Positions 43,130-55,210 of a DNA stretch of 64,000 bases are shown piece by piece (the first letter of the stretch is position 1; each line of letters opens with the position of its first letter). Below the pieces are notes generated by a model that saw only the letters and a program-made list of their open reading frames with translations, did not search any database and was not told where the DNA came from. A program made the translations under genes and the position numbers. Origin of the DNA: Symbiodinium kawagutii (Eukaryota > Sar > Dinophyceae > Suessiales > Symbiodiniaceae); assembly GCA_009767595.1 (NCBI GenBank), contig VSDK01023707.1:239222-303221 (forward strand), read 5' to 3'.

Positions 43130-44645
43130 CAGTGGTCCTTATTTCCAGCCCTTTACTAAACATGAACAGCATAGTTTTGAGCGTGGCTCATATACTTTAT
43201 ATCAGATTAATATAGAAATTCTAATAAACCACCCTAGTTCGTGGTCAAATCTGTGTGATCAACAAACGCTTGGATCCCAAAACCCTAAGATTTCACAGGC
43301 GCCGCACAGGGCACCTCCCAGGGCTGCTTGCGCGGCTGCCAGCGCTGACAGCGGGGCACCGGGCTCGTTGAGGGCAATGGACCGCAGACTGCGCCAGGCG
43401 TTGCCATGGGCCAACCATGCCATGCACAGCAGTCACTGTCGATCACAAAACATAGATCTGCCTTCGGGTGCGAAGCCAATGAATCAGGATGGCAAACAAC
43501 AAAAGCCTTGGCAGGTGCAGAGCATCATGAGTTGGTTGGATGATTTTTGGAACGCAAGCAGATATCAACTGTGGAATTTCTCTTCCGTTCCCGTTCTCTT
43601 AGCTTTTGACAAAGAGAGAACTGACAGCAGGAACAAAATGCAAATCGCCGCCGTGGTCCATGAACCAAAGAGGTTGAAGGATTGCTTCGCTTGGAACACC
43701 TCACGGAATGGCATCATGACGATAAATTTCCGTGGTTGTACAATGACACTTGGGTGCGACTGATAGAGGCTATAGTGACTTCCTGGTAGTACTACTCTAG
43801 CAAGTGCTTCTCAATTTGCGCACTGTACAGGGCAATGTGACTCTAGGAATGGAATTTCCAAAGTTGGCATTTCATTCTGGCTTTTTACATGTCCACTTGA
43901 AAAAAACCTGGTGTTTCTTAAAAAAAACCGGGTAAAAAAAAAACAAACCTGGTGCTTCCCACTTCACACAGGTTCCCTTCACCCTTGCGTGACGTACCTC
44001 TCTGGTCTCGTTGTCTGGGAAGCAGAGACCACTTTCGCAGTCAAAGGACAGCGGCGCGGGCAGATCCTTACAGCGGAGGGTGGGCCCAGCGGCCCAGTTG
44101 GATCTGCCACAAGGTCTCGGTCACCAGGCCCCACAGAGGTCCCACAGATCTAAGCAATGCACATCCAGGAGTGCGGTGCAACTGCTAGAGGGCGTGCCAG
44201 CCTGGAAGAAAATCAAACAGTCCCCAAGTCCCACGGAATTAGGCGAAGAAGCTCAACTATGGTTGATATTGGGCATAAAAATCGACGAGAAGAGGAAATA
44301 CAATGGCAAATAATGATTCATTGAAATGACCGGGCTTTGCTGGACACTGGCCTCGCAGCCCAAGTACACACCCTGAGAAATTCCGTCGACGATGATCCTG
44401 CACGTTGAGCAAAACCGAAGAAATTGGAGAAATCAGATATCTGGCTGTCCTTTCGTCAGATGGTTGGAAATCATTCGAGGAAAAACTATCAGATGAACTC
44501 AGGTAGGTCGTAAAAAGCCCTCGTGATAAAGCTGGCGATAGGTCTCGGGAGAGTTTGAGTTTGGGAGAAGTTTTGTGCAAAAATGATGATCAAAAACCGC
44601 CCCCATTCAAATGTTCAAGAAGTTGCTTTCTACCAGCACAAAAAA

Positions 44646-44725
44646 TGGTGGTTTTTCAAAATAGTGGTCCCCCAAATCACCCAAGATTTACAGTTTATGG
44701 TATTATTAACCAAAAAGAAACTTAT
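44646..44725. mobile_element. MITE-1 copy, right end decayed
   Basis: Clear left end GGTGGTTTTTCAAAATAGTGG and CCCCCAAATCACCCA; the right terminus is only AAAAAGAAACTTA. Confidence 0.6.
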
Positions 44726-44852
44726 AGAGATACAGCTAGAGATGCCGAAGGATGTATAGTAAATCGAGATAGACGTGTACATAGATACTGATAGGCAATG
44801 ATAGGTACAATGTAGATTAAGATGGATGGACAAATAGATGCAAAAGCGATCT

Positions 44853-44855
44853 GGG

Positions 44856-44914
<59 letters not shown>
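44853..44914 (+). repeat. (GATA)n microsatellite
   Basis: About fifteen perfect TAGA/GATA units. Confidence 0.95.
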
Positions 44915-44915
<1 letters not shown>

Positions 44916-44957
44916 GGATGAGACCAGGTAAGATGAGATGAGATAAGAGAAGACAAG

Positions 44958-45048
44958 ATACGATTGTAGATTAGATTAGATTCGATTAGACTAGATTAGA
45001 TTAAATTGAATTAGATTAGATTGGATTAGATTAGATTAGATTATATAG
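44958..45048 (+). repeat. (AGATT)n microsatellite
   Basis: Imperfect AGATT pentamers, with ATTGA and AGACT variants. Confidence 0.85.
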
Positions 45049-46796
45049 ATAGGATAGACAAACAGATAGGTAGATAGATACTGTAGAGAGACAGGCAAAT
45101 ATAGAAAGATCATGAAATATCTGGATATGCCGAAACTCAAAGAACACAAACTTTGCTAGACCAGCAGATAGACCAATATGCTTCAAGATATGTTATAGAG
45201 TCAACTTATGAAAGAACCAGTGGATTGGAGCTGGGAGGCTCGGGGCTTGGGGCCAGGGTGCGGTGCTTCCCCTAGCGTTTGGAACAAACGAGACAAAATC
45301 AGACAAAGAAAATCTAATCTTAGAATTAGAAATAAGACGCATCGTCGGAGCACCTTTGGATGTTCGGATCGAATGTTGAAAATCTTCACTACAGAACCAG
45401 AAGCCATTATTTCATTTCCCAAAAAACAAGCCATGCTGAAGGACTAGACGACCAGAAGACCATATGATCAGGAGACCAAAAGACCACAGGACCAAGAAAC
45501 CAGAGGATCTTTACCCACAAATTGCTTCTTTGATAATTATCTTTTTTGTTTGAGCCCTATCAATTCGTTCCTCGGTGCTTGTCAATGTTGAAGTGATGCC
45601 TATCCCTTTGAGCAGGGCACCTCCTCTGTATTGAAACAGCTGTGCCCCAAACCCTATTCATATCAAACAGTGTTTGAATATGATTCTGTAAGCAAGCAAA
45701 ACACCCAACTACGCCCTATTTTGGAGTCGTAAAAGCAAATGAAAATTTGACAGTTGAAAATAGGTTCTTGAAAGCAGCAATGCCACTGTTTTGAAACACC
45801 GAAGCATAATGCAGTTGGGAGTGGAAGAATATAGGTTAATAGGTTAGTATAGAGACTCGGGACTGCGTGGCTGGGAACCAGGAGCAATACATCTTAAGCA
45901 GAAAGCAATTCTGAAACATGAAACCACCTGAGGCGCCCTTTTGCACACTCGTCCTTGTAAGACTCCCTAGCCACGTGTCTGGTGGATACGAGCACCTCAC
46001 ATCAGAGCAGAAATTCTTTGCACTATGCATCACCTAGCCCTATGGTATCAGTCCTGAAGACAAGATAAAGCACATCCATTCAATGCGCTCTCTTGACTTC
46101 TGAACATACTCGTTTCAAGTATCCTTCTGTATCCTTGAAGTCCGTACTGCACAGCTACAGGCGCTGCTTGCTTCACTGACCAGTTGTGCCCCACAACAAG
46201 AAACGCTGGGGCAGCCACTGACAGGTCTCACACCTCACACAGGGGCTTGGGATCTTCTTCTGCTTGCACACCTGGGCAGCTGCAGGTTGAAGCTGCTCCC
46301 CAGTCTGCTCATCAACTGAGGCTCGAAACGCCACTCTGCTCCCCAGTCAAGGGATCGATTTCATCATAGCTGGAGCCACATTGCTGACACCCACACCTGG
46401 GAAGCACGCTTTCAAAGGGCTGTGCCAAGGTGCTACCAACATGTGATCGAATCTGCAGGCTGGGCATAGCTGTGCTGTGCTTAGGCCAGAACTGCATCAA
46501 GATTGGCTGCCGATGACTGCACATCGAGTTGATGATGTCCTCGGAAGAAAAAAAGGAACGGAAAGTCGTCTTCGCACATGATGCACTTTCACTCTCCCAA
46601 ATCTCTTCAGCTTGGTAAAACGAAACAGCTTGCCGCCCAGGCTCTAGTCGTGCTGTCCCCATGGAAGGGAAATATTGAGCAAAGAAACGCGGACTTACCC
46701 AACCATCTGGCCTGTTGAGAAGCTCACTGTAGGACAGAATCGCTATCAAGCCAGTGCCAATCCAAGTGAGCCTGTGAAGCTGTCTTCCCCCATCTG

Positions 46797-46900
46797 ATGG
46801 TTTCTCAAAATCGGAGTACCCCAAAAATGGTTGGAGTTTGTTACTAAAAATATGTGTAAATTGACGATTTGGGGGTACCCCTATGACTTGAGAAACCACC
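46797..46900. mobile_element. MITE-1 copy
   Basis: ATGGTTTCTCAAAATCGGAG at the left and TATGACTTGAGAAACCACC at the right. One of the best copies, with GGGGGTACCCC at the inner right. Confidence 0.85.
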
Positions 46901-47117
46901 ATCGATTGACGATTGATGTTGATCAATAGTGATCCCATCCAAGGGATGGGAACCACCATCTGAAGCAGCTCTGGGGTACGGACCAAAACAATCTGTACGT
47001 TGGATGTCGCTTCAGAGCATCGGAGAAGGTGCACGTGAAGCGCCTGTGCGGCAACGCAACTCACCACCCGTGTCATGTCCACTGCTGATATCATACCCTG
47101 GTGGTGCCCCCGAACAA

Positions 47118-47210
47118 GTGGTGGGTTCTCAAAATTTTGGGTACCCCCAGAATGGTTGGTGTATGAATCAACAATGATTAATATGGGATGACTTGGGGGT
47201 ACCCCTATGT
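47118..47210. mobile_element. MITE-1 copy
   Basis: GTGGTGGGTTCTCAAAATTT at the left, GGATGACTTGGGGGTACCCC at the right; the last bases of the right terminus are lost. Confidence 0.75.
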
Positions 47211-47346
47211 GGGCTTGGATCGAAATGTTTGTTCCTGAAAACAGTCGTAATATCGTAGTTCCATGGGGCTCCGCCTTGTGGCACAATTGTCGGGACACCA
47301 CATCTAAACGGTAGCAATGAACCACAATTTCTTCAGATTTCGACAA

Positions 47347-50150
47347 CTGTATCTAGCGCGGGCCTGTTTTATTCGGAGCTGCTAGAGCTAATGTCTGTCT
47401 GCTGTGGCAGAAAAGGAAAACAAAGGTCTGGTGAGGCAGGGTCTCGGTCTGTGGGGGTTTTCTAGCGCGGATCTAGCGCGGATCTAGCGCCAGAGGAACG
47501 TTTTCACTGGTCTGCAACTTCGGGGAAATTGTGGAGATCATGGATTGCGAAAGTCGCCCAACGCATCGAGATGAACGACAAGTATCTGATATAGACATGT
47601 TGTCTTTCCCAGAGCTTGAGACTAAGAAGGAAAAAGGCTATGGAGAAGAATCGCAATTGAAAAGGATGCAAACAAATACATGATTCAAAAAACTAGCGCC
47701 AAACAAGCGCGAAACTAGCGCTACCATGGGGGAAAACAAAATCACTGCATATATACATGACTCCGCCTGCGGGCGAAATTGACAAAACAACATCAACAGC
47801 TCTAATATGATCATCGGAGACTAAAAACCCATCAAGCATTTTTGAACGGATGCCATGTGAGAAACCACCTTAAATGTATATAGATTCCCTAAGGCCTACG
47901 TGGTGTTGAGGGGAGGTTCTTGTTAGGGACAGATGACCGTTGCAGCTACACACATGTCTCCGGCCTGTCATAGTTGTCTAAGACCATAGTCCTGTCACAT
48001 GAACTTGCTTCACCGCACGCAGCATCTTCGACCTTCGGAAGTGGCATCAATTGCACTAACTTATCAGTGTGTACATTCACATGCAGCATGTATGTTGTGC
48101 GCATGTCAGACATCTAGCTGTAAAGAGAATTGAATAGAGATGAACCTTTACAAAATGAGATCTTTACAGAATTGAATAGAGATGAATCTTGATAATCTGA
48201 ATCGATTCACAACTTCACGTCGCATGAGATTTTCATGGAGATCTCGCAAGGCATGAGGCGGGAACGCAGTGCGAGCACATGAAGCCACCAGTACCGTTGG
48301 AACATGGACACTGCCTTGGCCCACGAATCGTTCAATTCCGACGATTCGAGACTTGGAGCTTTCCCAAGGCACTTTGAGAACCCACAAAGTTATGGTTAGT
48401 TGGTTTATCAATGCTTACCAATGGTGAATAATAGGGGGATTGTAGGTCATAATAGGGGATATACCAACTATACAATGGTTTATGATGCTTTATTGGCTAT
48501 CAAGTATACATGAGCCCCTTAATAGCCATTTGTTAGTTTGTACAATGGGTTATTGGCAAGATTTACACGGGGAATCATAAGCAATAATAGGGGATATACC
48601 AACTATGATGCTTGCTTTATCACTAGAAATGGTTAAATAATAAACTGGATGATGACTGGGGGGTACCCCAAACTGACGACTGAGAAACCACAGCATTTGC
48701 TGCTGAGCATTGAGGCGTCGATTTCTCTGGCGCCGCCCCGACAACCTCTGAGCAGTCGACTCACATTCGCATTTCAGCCTTTCCGCGGCTGCGCCACCAG
48801 GTTCCAGGGGGCACCAAAAGGCCCCGGCACCTGGGGAAGAAATGGTAACGGTGGGTGAACCTGCCAGCCGAATGATGCACCTGTCATTCATAGATGATGT
48901 TCATGGCAAATAATTGGCTGGTGGTCAATGAGAACTACCATATTTGATCGTTCATGAATCACTGAAGTATACTATAGACTAACGTTGGAGAAATACAAAT
49001 GATCAAAATATATCAAAATATATCAAAATCATCCATAGATATGCCAGTTGCAAATGAACAATTCTCGAAGTGATCCAACCGTTCTCTCATCAAAATATGA
49101 ACCATTCACAAGTTATCATTCTCAAACCAATGGGCTGAGCTGCAAGGCACACATAGCACTCTTCGCAGCTCTTCTCTCGCTGAGATCGGCACCAAGGTTC
49201 CCTTGGTAGCTGCATGTCTCTGTTGTGGCACAGGATTGTGTCCCAGTGTCAGACCAGCTCCAATCCTTTTTGCAGAGCGGATACAGCGGATACAGCACGG
49301 CACCCGGATACAGCACGGCCCCCGGATTCATCATTCATCTGGCTGTGTGACATATATGTTTTTCTTCTATATACACATGTGATGTGTCTACATTGCAACA
49401 ACATGAAACAAAATCAAGATCTTCACAGGGAAATGTTGTGTCATGTGTATATATAGCCATTCATGATAAGCAATCCGAGATTGACCTGATCTAGCATCTT
49501 GGAAAATACTTGATGCACAAACGGCAAGCATCTGAAACAAACAATTTGTCATGTATCTCACTTGTATGCACCATATCTGTCATCTCGTGCGTCTTGCAGA
49601 TTTGAGGCATACCGGCAGTGTACAGTGACGTAGCTGAGAAACGTCGCGCAAATGACATATCAGCGACAACTATTACCCAATTCGACACCATGAATCTTCG
49701 CTTTAATACCATGGATCTGAGCCCCAAAACCAAAACAAAACGAAATTCTCAAGTTGCGCAACTCAGAACTTGGGATTTTTAGGGGCTTGGGTCAGATTTG
49801 GTGACCTGGATCCAAGCACTGAAGATTTTGAGAATTGACGAAGCTCCTTTCCATCGGCTTCATGGATCTCTTGACCTCGTGGCGGGGCAGGCCTTACCTG
49901 TGCCACGACGCATGCTGAGCCGATCTAAGGATCGCGCCAAACGCGGCCGGACGCACGGCGCCCAGAAGGGCTCCGGTCTAAGTGGAACCGCCAGGTCCAG
50001 ACAATTCTGGTTGCTTGCAAAATGTTCGAGAATTTTCACCAGATTTTTGATGACTTTAGTCGATTTATACTTGCTTGGGAATTTGGAAACCGGTGAGAAA
50101 TCCAAATTTTTGTGAGAAAGATGAGATAAGAAAATTGAGAGCCCGACACA
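47347..50150. other. Region without a recognised gene
   Basis: 47460-47490 has three TCTAGCGCGGA units. 48160-48390 on the minus strand is open in all three frames, so at least one exon is likely there, but no frame is clearly favoured. 48440-48620 holds two copies of a block with ATAGGGGATATACCAAC next to a MITE fragment. Confidence 0.4.
48630..48692. mobile_element. MITE-1 fragment, right half
   Basis: AAACTGGATGATGACTGGGG, GGGTACCCCAAAC and GACTGAGAAACCACA match the right half of the family. Confidence 0.6.
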
Positions 50151-50322
50151 GTTGCCATCCTGCATGCTGCAACTTGACTCAAACAGCCCACTGCTTGTTG
50201 CACTGTGTTGGAACCCGCCTCCTTCATGCGAGCCGACGGGCTGGCAAACAGCGGCTCTGTGCTATTCAAGATCATCTCCGTGACATTTGAGAGGTCTGTG
50301 ACATCGATGGCTGACGTCAGCC
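50151..50322 (-). CDS. Unassigned exon
   Basis: After a TTTGTTCAG acceptor the frame reads LTSAIDVTDLSNVTEMILNS then TEPLFASPSARMKEAGSN and QQAVGCLSQVAACRMAT, ending near a GT donor. Composition and splice signals look real; the family is unknown. It could belong to a gene continuing to lower coordinates. Confidence 0.45.
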
Positions 50323-50931
50323 TGAACAAACATGTTGCAAAGCTTGCTCACCATGCACACTTGTTTGTTGAAATCACAGGCAAAGCAAGGCAAAGCAATC
50401 CAAATATGACATGCAAAGCATCTGCTTCTCTTGAAACTGAAGAAGCTCAGGAAGCTGAGCTGAAGCCTAGCTAGACCAGCAAGAAGCGCGACCGCTGGAA
50501 GACCTCAGACCACCAAATGGATCGCCATCAGGATCCCAGGGTGCCACCACTCGGCTGGGGCTGAGGTCAGATCAACTTGGTTGTCCCATGGCCGCCACAT
50601 GCAAAACGCAACATGCAATTCCAAGGTGATCCACTTAAGCTGCAGGCACTTCCAAGTTACCAGACCGGCAATGATCACTTTCGGAACCAGCCAGGTATAT
50701 CCAAGTCAATGGATGTGATATGAGTTGACTGGTTAATGATGTCAATGTATTTTTGCGTCATGAGTCTCATTTTGCTGCTACAAGCTGTGCCGCTAAGACA
50801 TCTTTCCTGTGCCCCCCGTTTTCTGAACCTTGTAACAGTCGAATCTGGCAGCTGAAGATATTTCACTAGCTTATCTAAGCAAACACAGACCATGTCCGTG
50901 CAACATATAGACTCGACATATGCTAAACATA

Positions 50932-51011
50932 TGGTGGTTTCTCAAAATGGTGGTACCCCGAATCACCTACAAGCCATCCATTTTGGGGGTCCCCTATTTC
51001 CAGAAACACCC
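50932..51011. mobile_element. MITE-1 copy, short form
   Basis: 80 bp: ATGGTGGTTTCTCAAAATGG to CCCCTATTTCCAGAAACACC. It seems to be an internal deletion derivative. Confidence 0.8.
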
Positions 51012-52647
51012 ATGCCCAAGCACGTGTCTCTCGGCACAAATTACACCCGCAACGTCTCAATTTGGCAGGATCTCCAACGTCGTACAGTGCTCCAGCGCGT
51101 CGCGACACCGCACGTGTTTTGGCCGTCATTGGTGCCGCCGTCGCTGAGTGGCTCAATCTAAAGCCACCAATGATAGCCCAAACATGGTAAGGACTCTCCA
51201 CGCACCATCGAAATTGCCTGAGATTGCTTGCAAATTGCTCTGAGATATTCTGAGATCACCGCTCAACAAAGAGATTGCAAATCGATGCGTGAGTCTTGCC
51301 CAAATCTCTAAGACGCAAATGCAATCTTCGGATCACAGGGAACACATTGAACGAAGGTGTACCAGTCTCATGCCTGCATTCTGTTCTTGGAATGGGAGTT
51401 TCTTAGATGCCGTTAAGAAGCTGAGTACAGAATCTTCTCAGCTTTTGGTGGCCAAATATAAACCTTGGTGCTCAGACTTCAAGTTGTGCACCAAATGGCA
51501 GTTTCTTCCAAATCTCTCTCGTTGATAGCAGTTGAGGTAGTGAGAAAACCGTACTAATCTAATGACACCCTCTCTGCCTTATCGTTTTATGTTGACATAA
51601 GCGGATGAAAGTCCACTTTCAATCTTTGTGACGTAACACTTTTAGTTTTGTGCTGACAGAAGTAGACTTCGTCTCTTTTGCGCAAACAAATCTCTTGCTT
51701 TGCATTAAATCTTTTTACCGAGGGAACGTTATCTCTGTGATCGTAGGCGTCGTCATCGGTCATGTCACCAATCTTGGACAATCTCCCCTTGGCTGCTGAA
51801 AAACTGGACGACTGCACCCTGAAAGCCAGGAAAGTGACGATTTGTTATGGCAAATACTGGCTAACAATAATAGTAACAAGAAATACCAGTCAGTCTGTAC
51901 GAGTAACAGTGAACAACAGTTTTCTCATGTTTTCTCCACATCTAAATCTATATTTTCTTTACAAACGATTGCATTTGTCATGTTGTGTCGGTGAGCCAAG
52001 GCACCTCCGTCAAAGTTCCAGTCATATCATGAGGTCGCGTGCACAAGTGGTGGATGCCTGCCTCGGCTCAGCTCCCATGAAATCTCCCCATGGCGCCCCC
52101 TGGATTTCCCCTGGTGGTCGGGAATCGATGCAAAGGGTGACCCCTGGCCATAGCTGACCTGAGCTGGCAGACCTCTGAGCTTCCGACCAGCCGAGCAAGT
52201 CCTCCAAAGAGCTGTGTGACGTCGGCGTTCCAAAGATCCGAGCCTCGGTGGAGGATCTGAACTCTTTCCGGGCCACCCGGGGGGCCAGTAATACCTCGCG
52301 TTTCCACGCGTTTCGCAACTCAGAAAACTTGAGAAACCATCGACTCCACTGGAAAGCACCAGCCTGATGAAAATCAACCGCGTCAAGCAACCATTGAATA
52401 AACCCATGTCAAAAAACACCCAATTCAATAGATTGTTGCCAAAATAGCAATTCCCTACACTAAACTGTTGGAATTCCCAATTGATTTCCATAGATGGTCC
52501 AATTCCCAATTCGAATCAATTGAACCAATTGGATTGGCCCATCCGAAACCCGTTCCATTCCATTGGGAGACCGGTACCGCCTTGCTACCCAGTCACACTG
52601 CAGCCACGCCGGCGAGCTCTGGCTCCTGTGGATGGGGTGAATCCCAG

Positions 52648-52733
52648 GGATTCGTCATGAAACTCCAGGGATTTGTCATGAAAACGCAAGGATTTGTCAT
52701 GAAAATCTACGGATTCGTCATGCAAATCCAGCT
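52648..52733 (+). repeat. 21- to 24-bp minisatellite (GGATTTGTCATGAAA)
   Basis: Four units; read in frame they give a repeated GFVMK heptapeptide, probably coincidental. Confidence 0.85.
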
Positions 52734-54021
52734 TATCCCAGGGATTAGCATTTTAAAAAAATAATGAAAATCCATGGATATATTCATCAAATTGTTGGCT
52801 GTTGGCTATGATGAATAAGAATCATTAGACGGTAGTTAATGACGATGAGAATACAATGGTTTGTAGAGTATACATTTGAAATTTCGGGATTGACAGGAGA
52901 TAGAAACCAACAATAATGCTTGATATCGACGAGTATTTGATCATGGTGCAACAATAATAATGGAGAAGATACAACTAGTAGCTATGTTTGCTATGCCGTT
53001 GTCGTCAAGTCCCTCAAAGACTTGATCATTCACTGACAATTGGGAGGATGATGGTTGATCCATACTGTAGATGGATCACCCCATCTTATGATCATAGCAT
53101 AAAAACAACAATAACTTGTGGAAGTTGCAGTTGATCACAAACAGCCGTTCCACCACTATTCCGCGGTCATGACCGTATCGTCCAGCCGGCTTTTGGGTCA
53201 TTATCGCTACTTTCGACATTATTTACCATTCTTGGGAATGTTTAGCTATCATTAATCCCAATTACGAACCATTGACCCATTATTACCGAGTTCGTCGTTG
53301 TTGATGATGAAAGGCCATTTGGTACACCGTCTTATTATTGTTATTGTTGTTGATTTTGGTCTATGATTTTCAATCGACTAACTTCTCAACCAGCTTGTCA
53401 ACCATCATGAACTGGTGTTGCTGCACATCAATTATTGACTAATCATCATTAATGATCAATCATGTTATTGTTTGCCATTGGTACATTCTCGCTTTCTTGT
53501 TATGGTTTACTGCTCGCTCACTACTAATCACCATTTACCATATTGCTATTGACCATCATTAACCGTGATTAGCAATGATCAATGATCTTTTGTCATTCCG
53601 ACTATGACCGTCATTTGCCAGTATTGATCAATCATCATTAGCCAGCATCATTAGTCATTGTTAATCATGACTATTCAACATATTTCCTGTGAATACTATT
53701 CAAGATATTTCCGGTGAATAACCATTGATGATTTGATGACCATCAATCACTATTATTACACTCTTTGACAGGTGAATTGTTTTCTGAACTGCTCACTCTC
53801 ACGAGTATGCATTAGTTATGGTCCAGTTATGGTGGTTATATAGGAACTTGTTAACTTAACAACCACTAAATATCCCCTCATCGTGGCCGACCGTTAGTGG
53901 TTTCTAATAATATTGGCAAACCGCTAAGCATTAAGCTTAAACCATTTGTTAAGTTAACAACCACTAAGTCTCTAAGTTAACACTTGATTTACCTGCAACC
54001 GTTCCTTCACCAAACAGCAAC

Positions 54022-54135
54022 CATTCCAAATTCGATGATCTGCGGCCGCGCCGTCCTCAACTCCACAACTGCTGAGCCTTCTGGCAAAGCCCAAAGCCAT
54101 GCAAGGCCCGCGCCAGCAACGGCCAAAAGAATGTC
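54022..54135 (-). CDS. GT61-like glycosyltransferase, GAGL exon
   Basis: 38 codons reading DILLAVAGAGLAWLWALPEG then SAVVELRTARPQIIEF. This is the nucleotide-sugar-site block of GT61 enzymes (usual form A-D-x-L-x-G-x-H-G-A-G-L-x…P…V-x-E-L). The His of HGAGL is Ala here. CTCAG acceptor, GT donor. Exons further 3' were not found. Confidence 0.7.
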
Positions 54136-54326
54136 CTGAGCAATGGATAATGACCTATTGCATTGAGAATGCTTATCATTATATCCTTATAATCAAACGG
54201 ATAAGATATCATTATTATCCCCTAGAACGGATATGTGTTGAGAATTGTAATGATGGATTCAAAGGGGATTATAATCATGTATGGGGGATAATAAACAAGA
54301 ATTATAGGGGATACACCAACCATATG

Positions 54327-54431
54327 AGGGTTTCTCCAAATAGGGACCTCCAACCTTCAAAGATGGTTGGTTTACTAGTTTTAACGGTTAATCATGGATG
54401 ATTTTGAGGCTCCCCTATTTTGAGAAACCAC
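54327..54431. mobile_element. MITE-1 copy
   Basis: GGGTTTCTCCAAATAGGGACC at the left, GGCTCCCCTATTTTGAGAAACCA at the right. Confidence 0.8.
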
Positions 54432-55093
54432 GATATGTGTCGAGAATTATTGGTTGTTGTTGGTGAATTGACATTCATCTTTGTTGGGAATTGATGGTTC
54501 TTGACGTCTAGCCATCGTGAATATTGATATGGGTCCTGATATCAACTGTTTGTAAGGGTTCGTGGTTGATAGTTGTTCATCATGATTCATGATACGGACT
54601 GATTGTTCCCAATACTGATGAAGCATCTGGGCACGGACCAATACCAAATACCACCAAAACCTGATAAAAGAATATTCTGAATGTTCCAACATTGAGGATT
54701 TGTTCATTTCTGCCATGTTCACCAAAGACACCGGGTTTTGACCAAGGTTCATTTGGGCTGATTGGGGGGTGATCATCATCAACCCTATAAAATGTTTGTG
54801 TATATACGCATGAACAACCAGTGGTGAAGCATCATCTACCATAGTCTTTCGACCATACTCAACCATAAAATCAATGATTGTGCAACCATAATCATATTTT
54901 TGAGGCTCACCAGTGCTAATTCGATCAAAATAACATTGAACAGCAAATGAATGCTATTGTCAACCATGGTCATGGATCACGAGCCGTTATCAAGACCCAT
55001 GGGACCATGAATCAAGATTCTCAACCATTACCATGGCTCAGTGGATGATCAAGTCATGGATCAACCGCAACTTCGAGGCCAACAGCTCCAAGC

Positions 55094-55210
55094 GTCTGCG
55101 TCGTGGAACTGCCGAAACTGCTCCAGCCAACTGGTGCCATGCGCAAGGCGCTCCGGCTTCACTTCTTTCACAACGAGCTCGGGCGCAAATTTGCTCACCA
55201 CCTCCAACAC
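55094..55210 (-). CDS. GT61-like glycosyltransferase, exon 3
   Basis: 39 codons reading VLEVVSKFAPELVVKEVKPE then RLAHGTSWLEQFRQFHDAD. The S-x-x-E-Q-x-x-x-F-x-x-A-D pattern precedes the HGAGL block in GT61 proteins. CTCCAG acceptor. The 3' end is ambiguous because GAC occurs at both this end and the next exon start. Confidence 0.7.

Larger units (their letters stand above)
42268..46311. other. Region upstream of transporter B
   Basis: Candidate cysteine-rich exon at 43998-44116 minus (PCGRSNWAAGPTLRCKDLP, then FDCESGLCFPDN, ending before a GTACGT donor) could be an N-terminal exon of gene B. Another coding-like minus stretch at about 43300-43410 reads NAWRSLRSIALNEPGAPLSA. The remainder holds the CTTACGC cluster, two MITE-1 copies and GATA/GATTA microsatellites. 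Confidence 0.4.
46312..47346 (-). other. 344-codon open frame running through two MITE copies
   Basis: Open from an upstream ATG-like start (MSKSEEIVVHCYRLDV) to a stop near 46312, but it reads straight through MITE-1 copies at 46797-46900 and 47118-47210, so as a whole it is unlikely to be one gene. The C-terminal part (about 46315-46600: SMCSHRQPILMQFWPKH, LPRCGCQQCGSSYDE) is coding-like and may be an exon. A following minus-strand frame near 46190-46300 reads SPCVRCETCQWLPQRF. No family recognised. Confidence 0.35.
50323..54021. other. Region without a recognised gene
   Basis: 52030-52390 is open in all minus frames (for example WKREVLLAPRVARKEF or RVQILHRGSDLWNADV), possibly an exon of the glycosyltransferase gene's 3' part, but the frame cannot be decided. 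52780-54000 is ATTGATCATCATTAACC-type low complexity. Confidence 0.4.

Noticed and set aside
42954..43763. 269-codon plus-strand open frame
   Set aside because: Its first third is made by the CTTACGC cluster, the rest has no recognisable motif, and it is antisense to coding-like minus-strand sequence near 43.3-43.4 kb. Recognised host genes are all on the minus strand.
46929..47177. 82-codon plus-strand frame
   Set aside because: Antisense to a coding-like stretch and half made of MITE sequence.
52468..52764. Protein with GFVMK repeats
   Set aside because: Encoded by a minisatellite on the plus strand without start or splice support.
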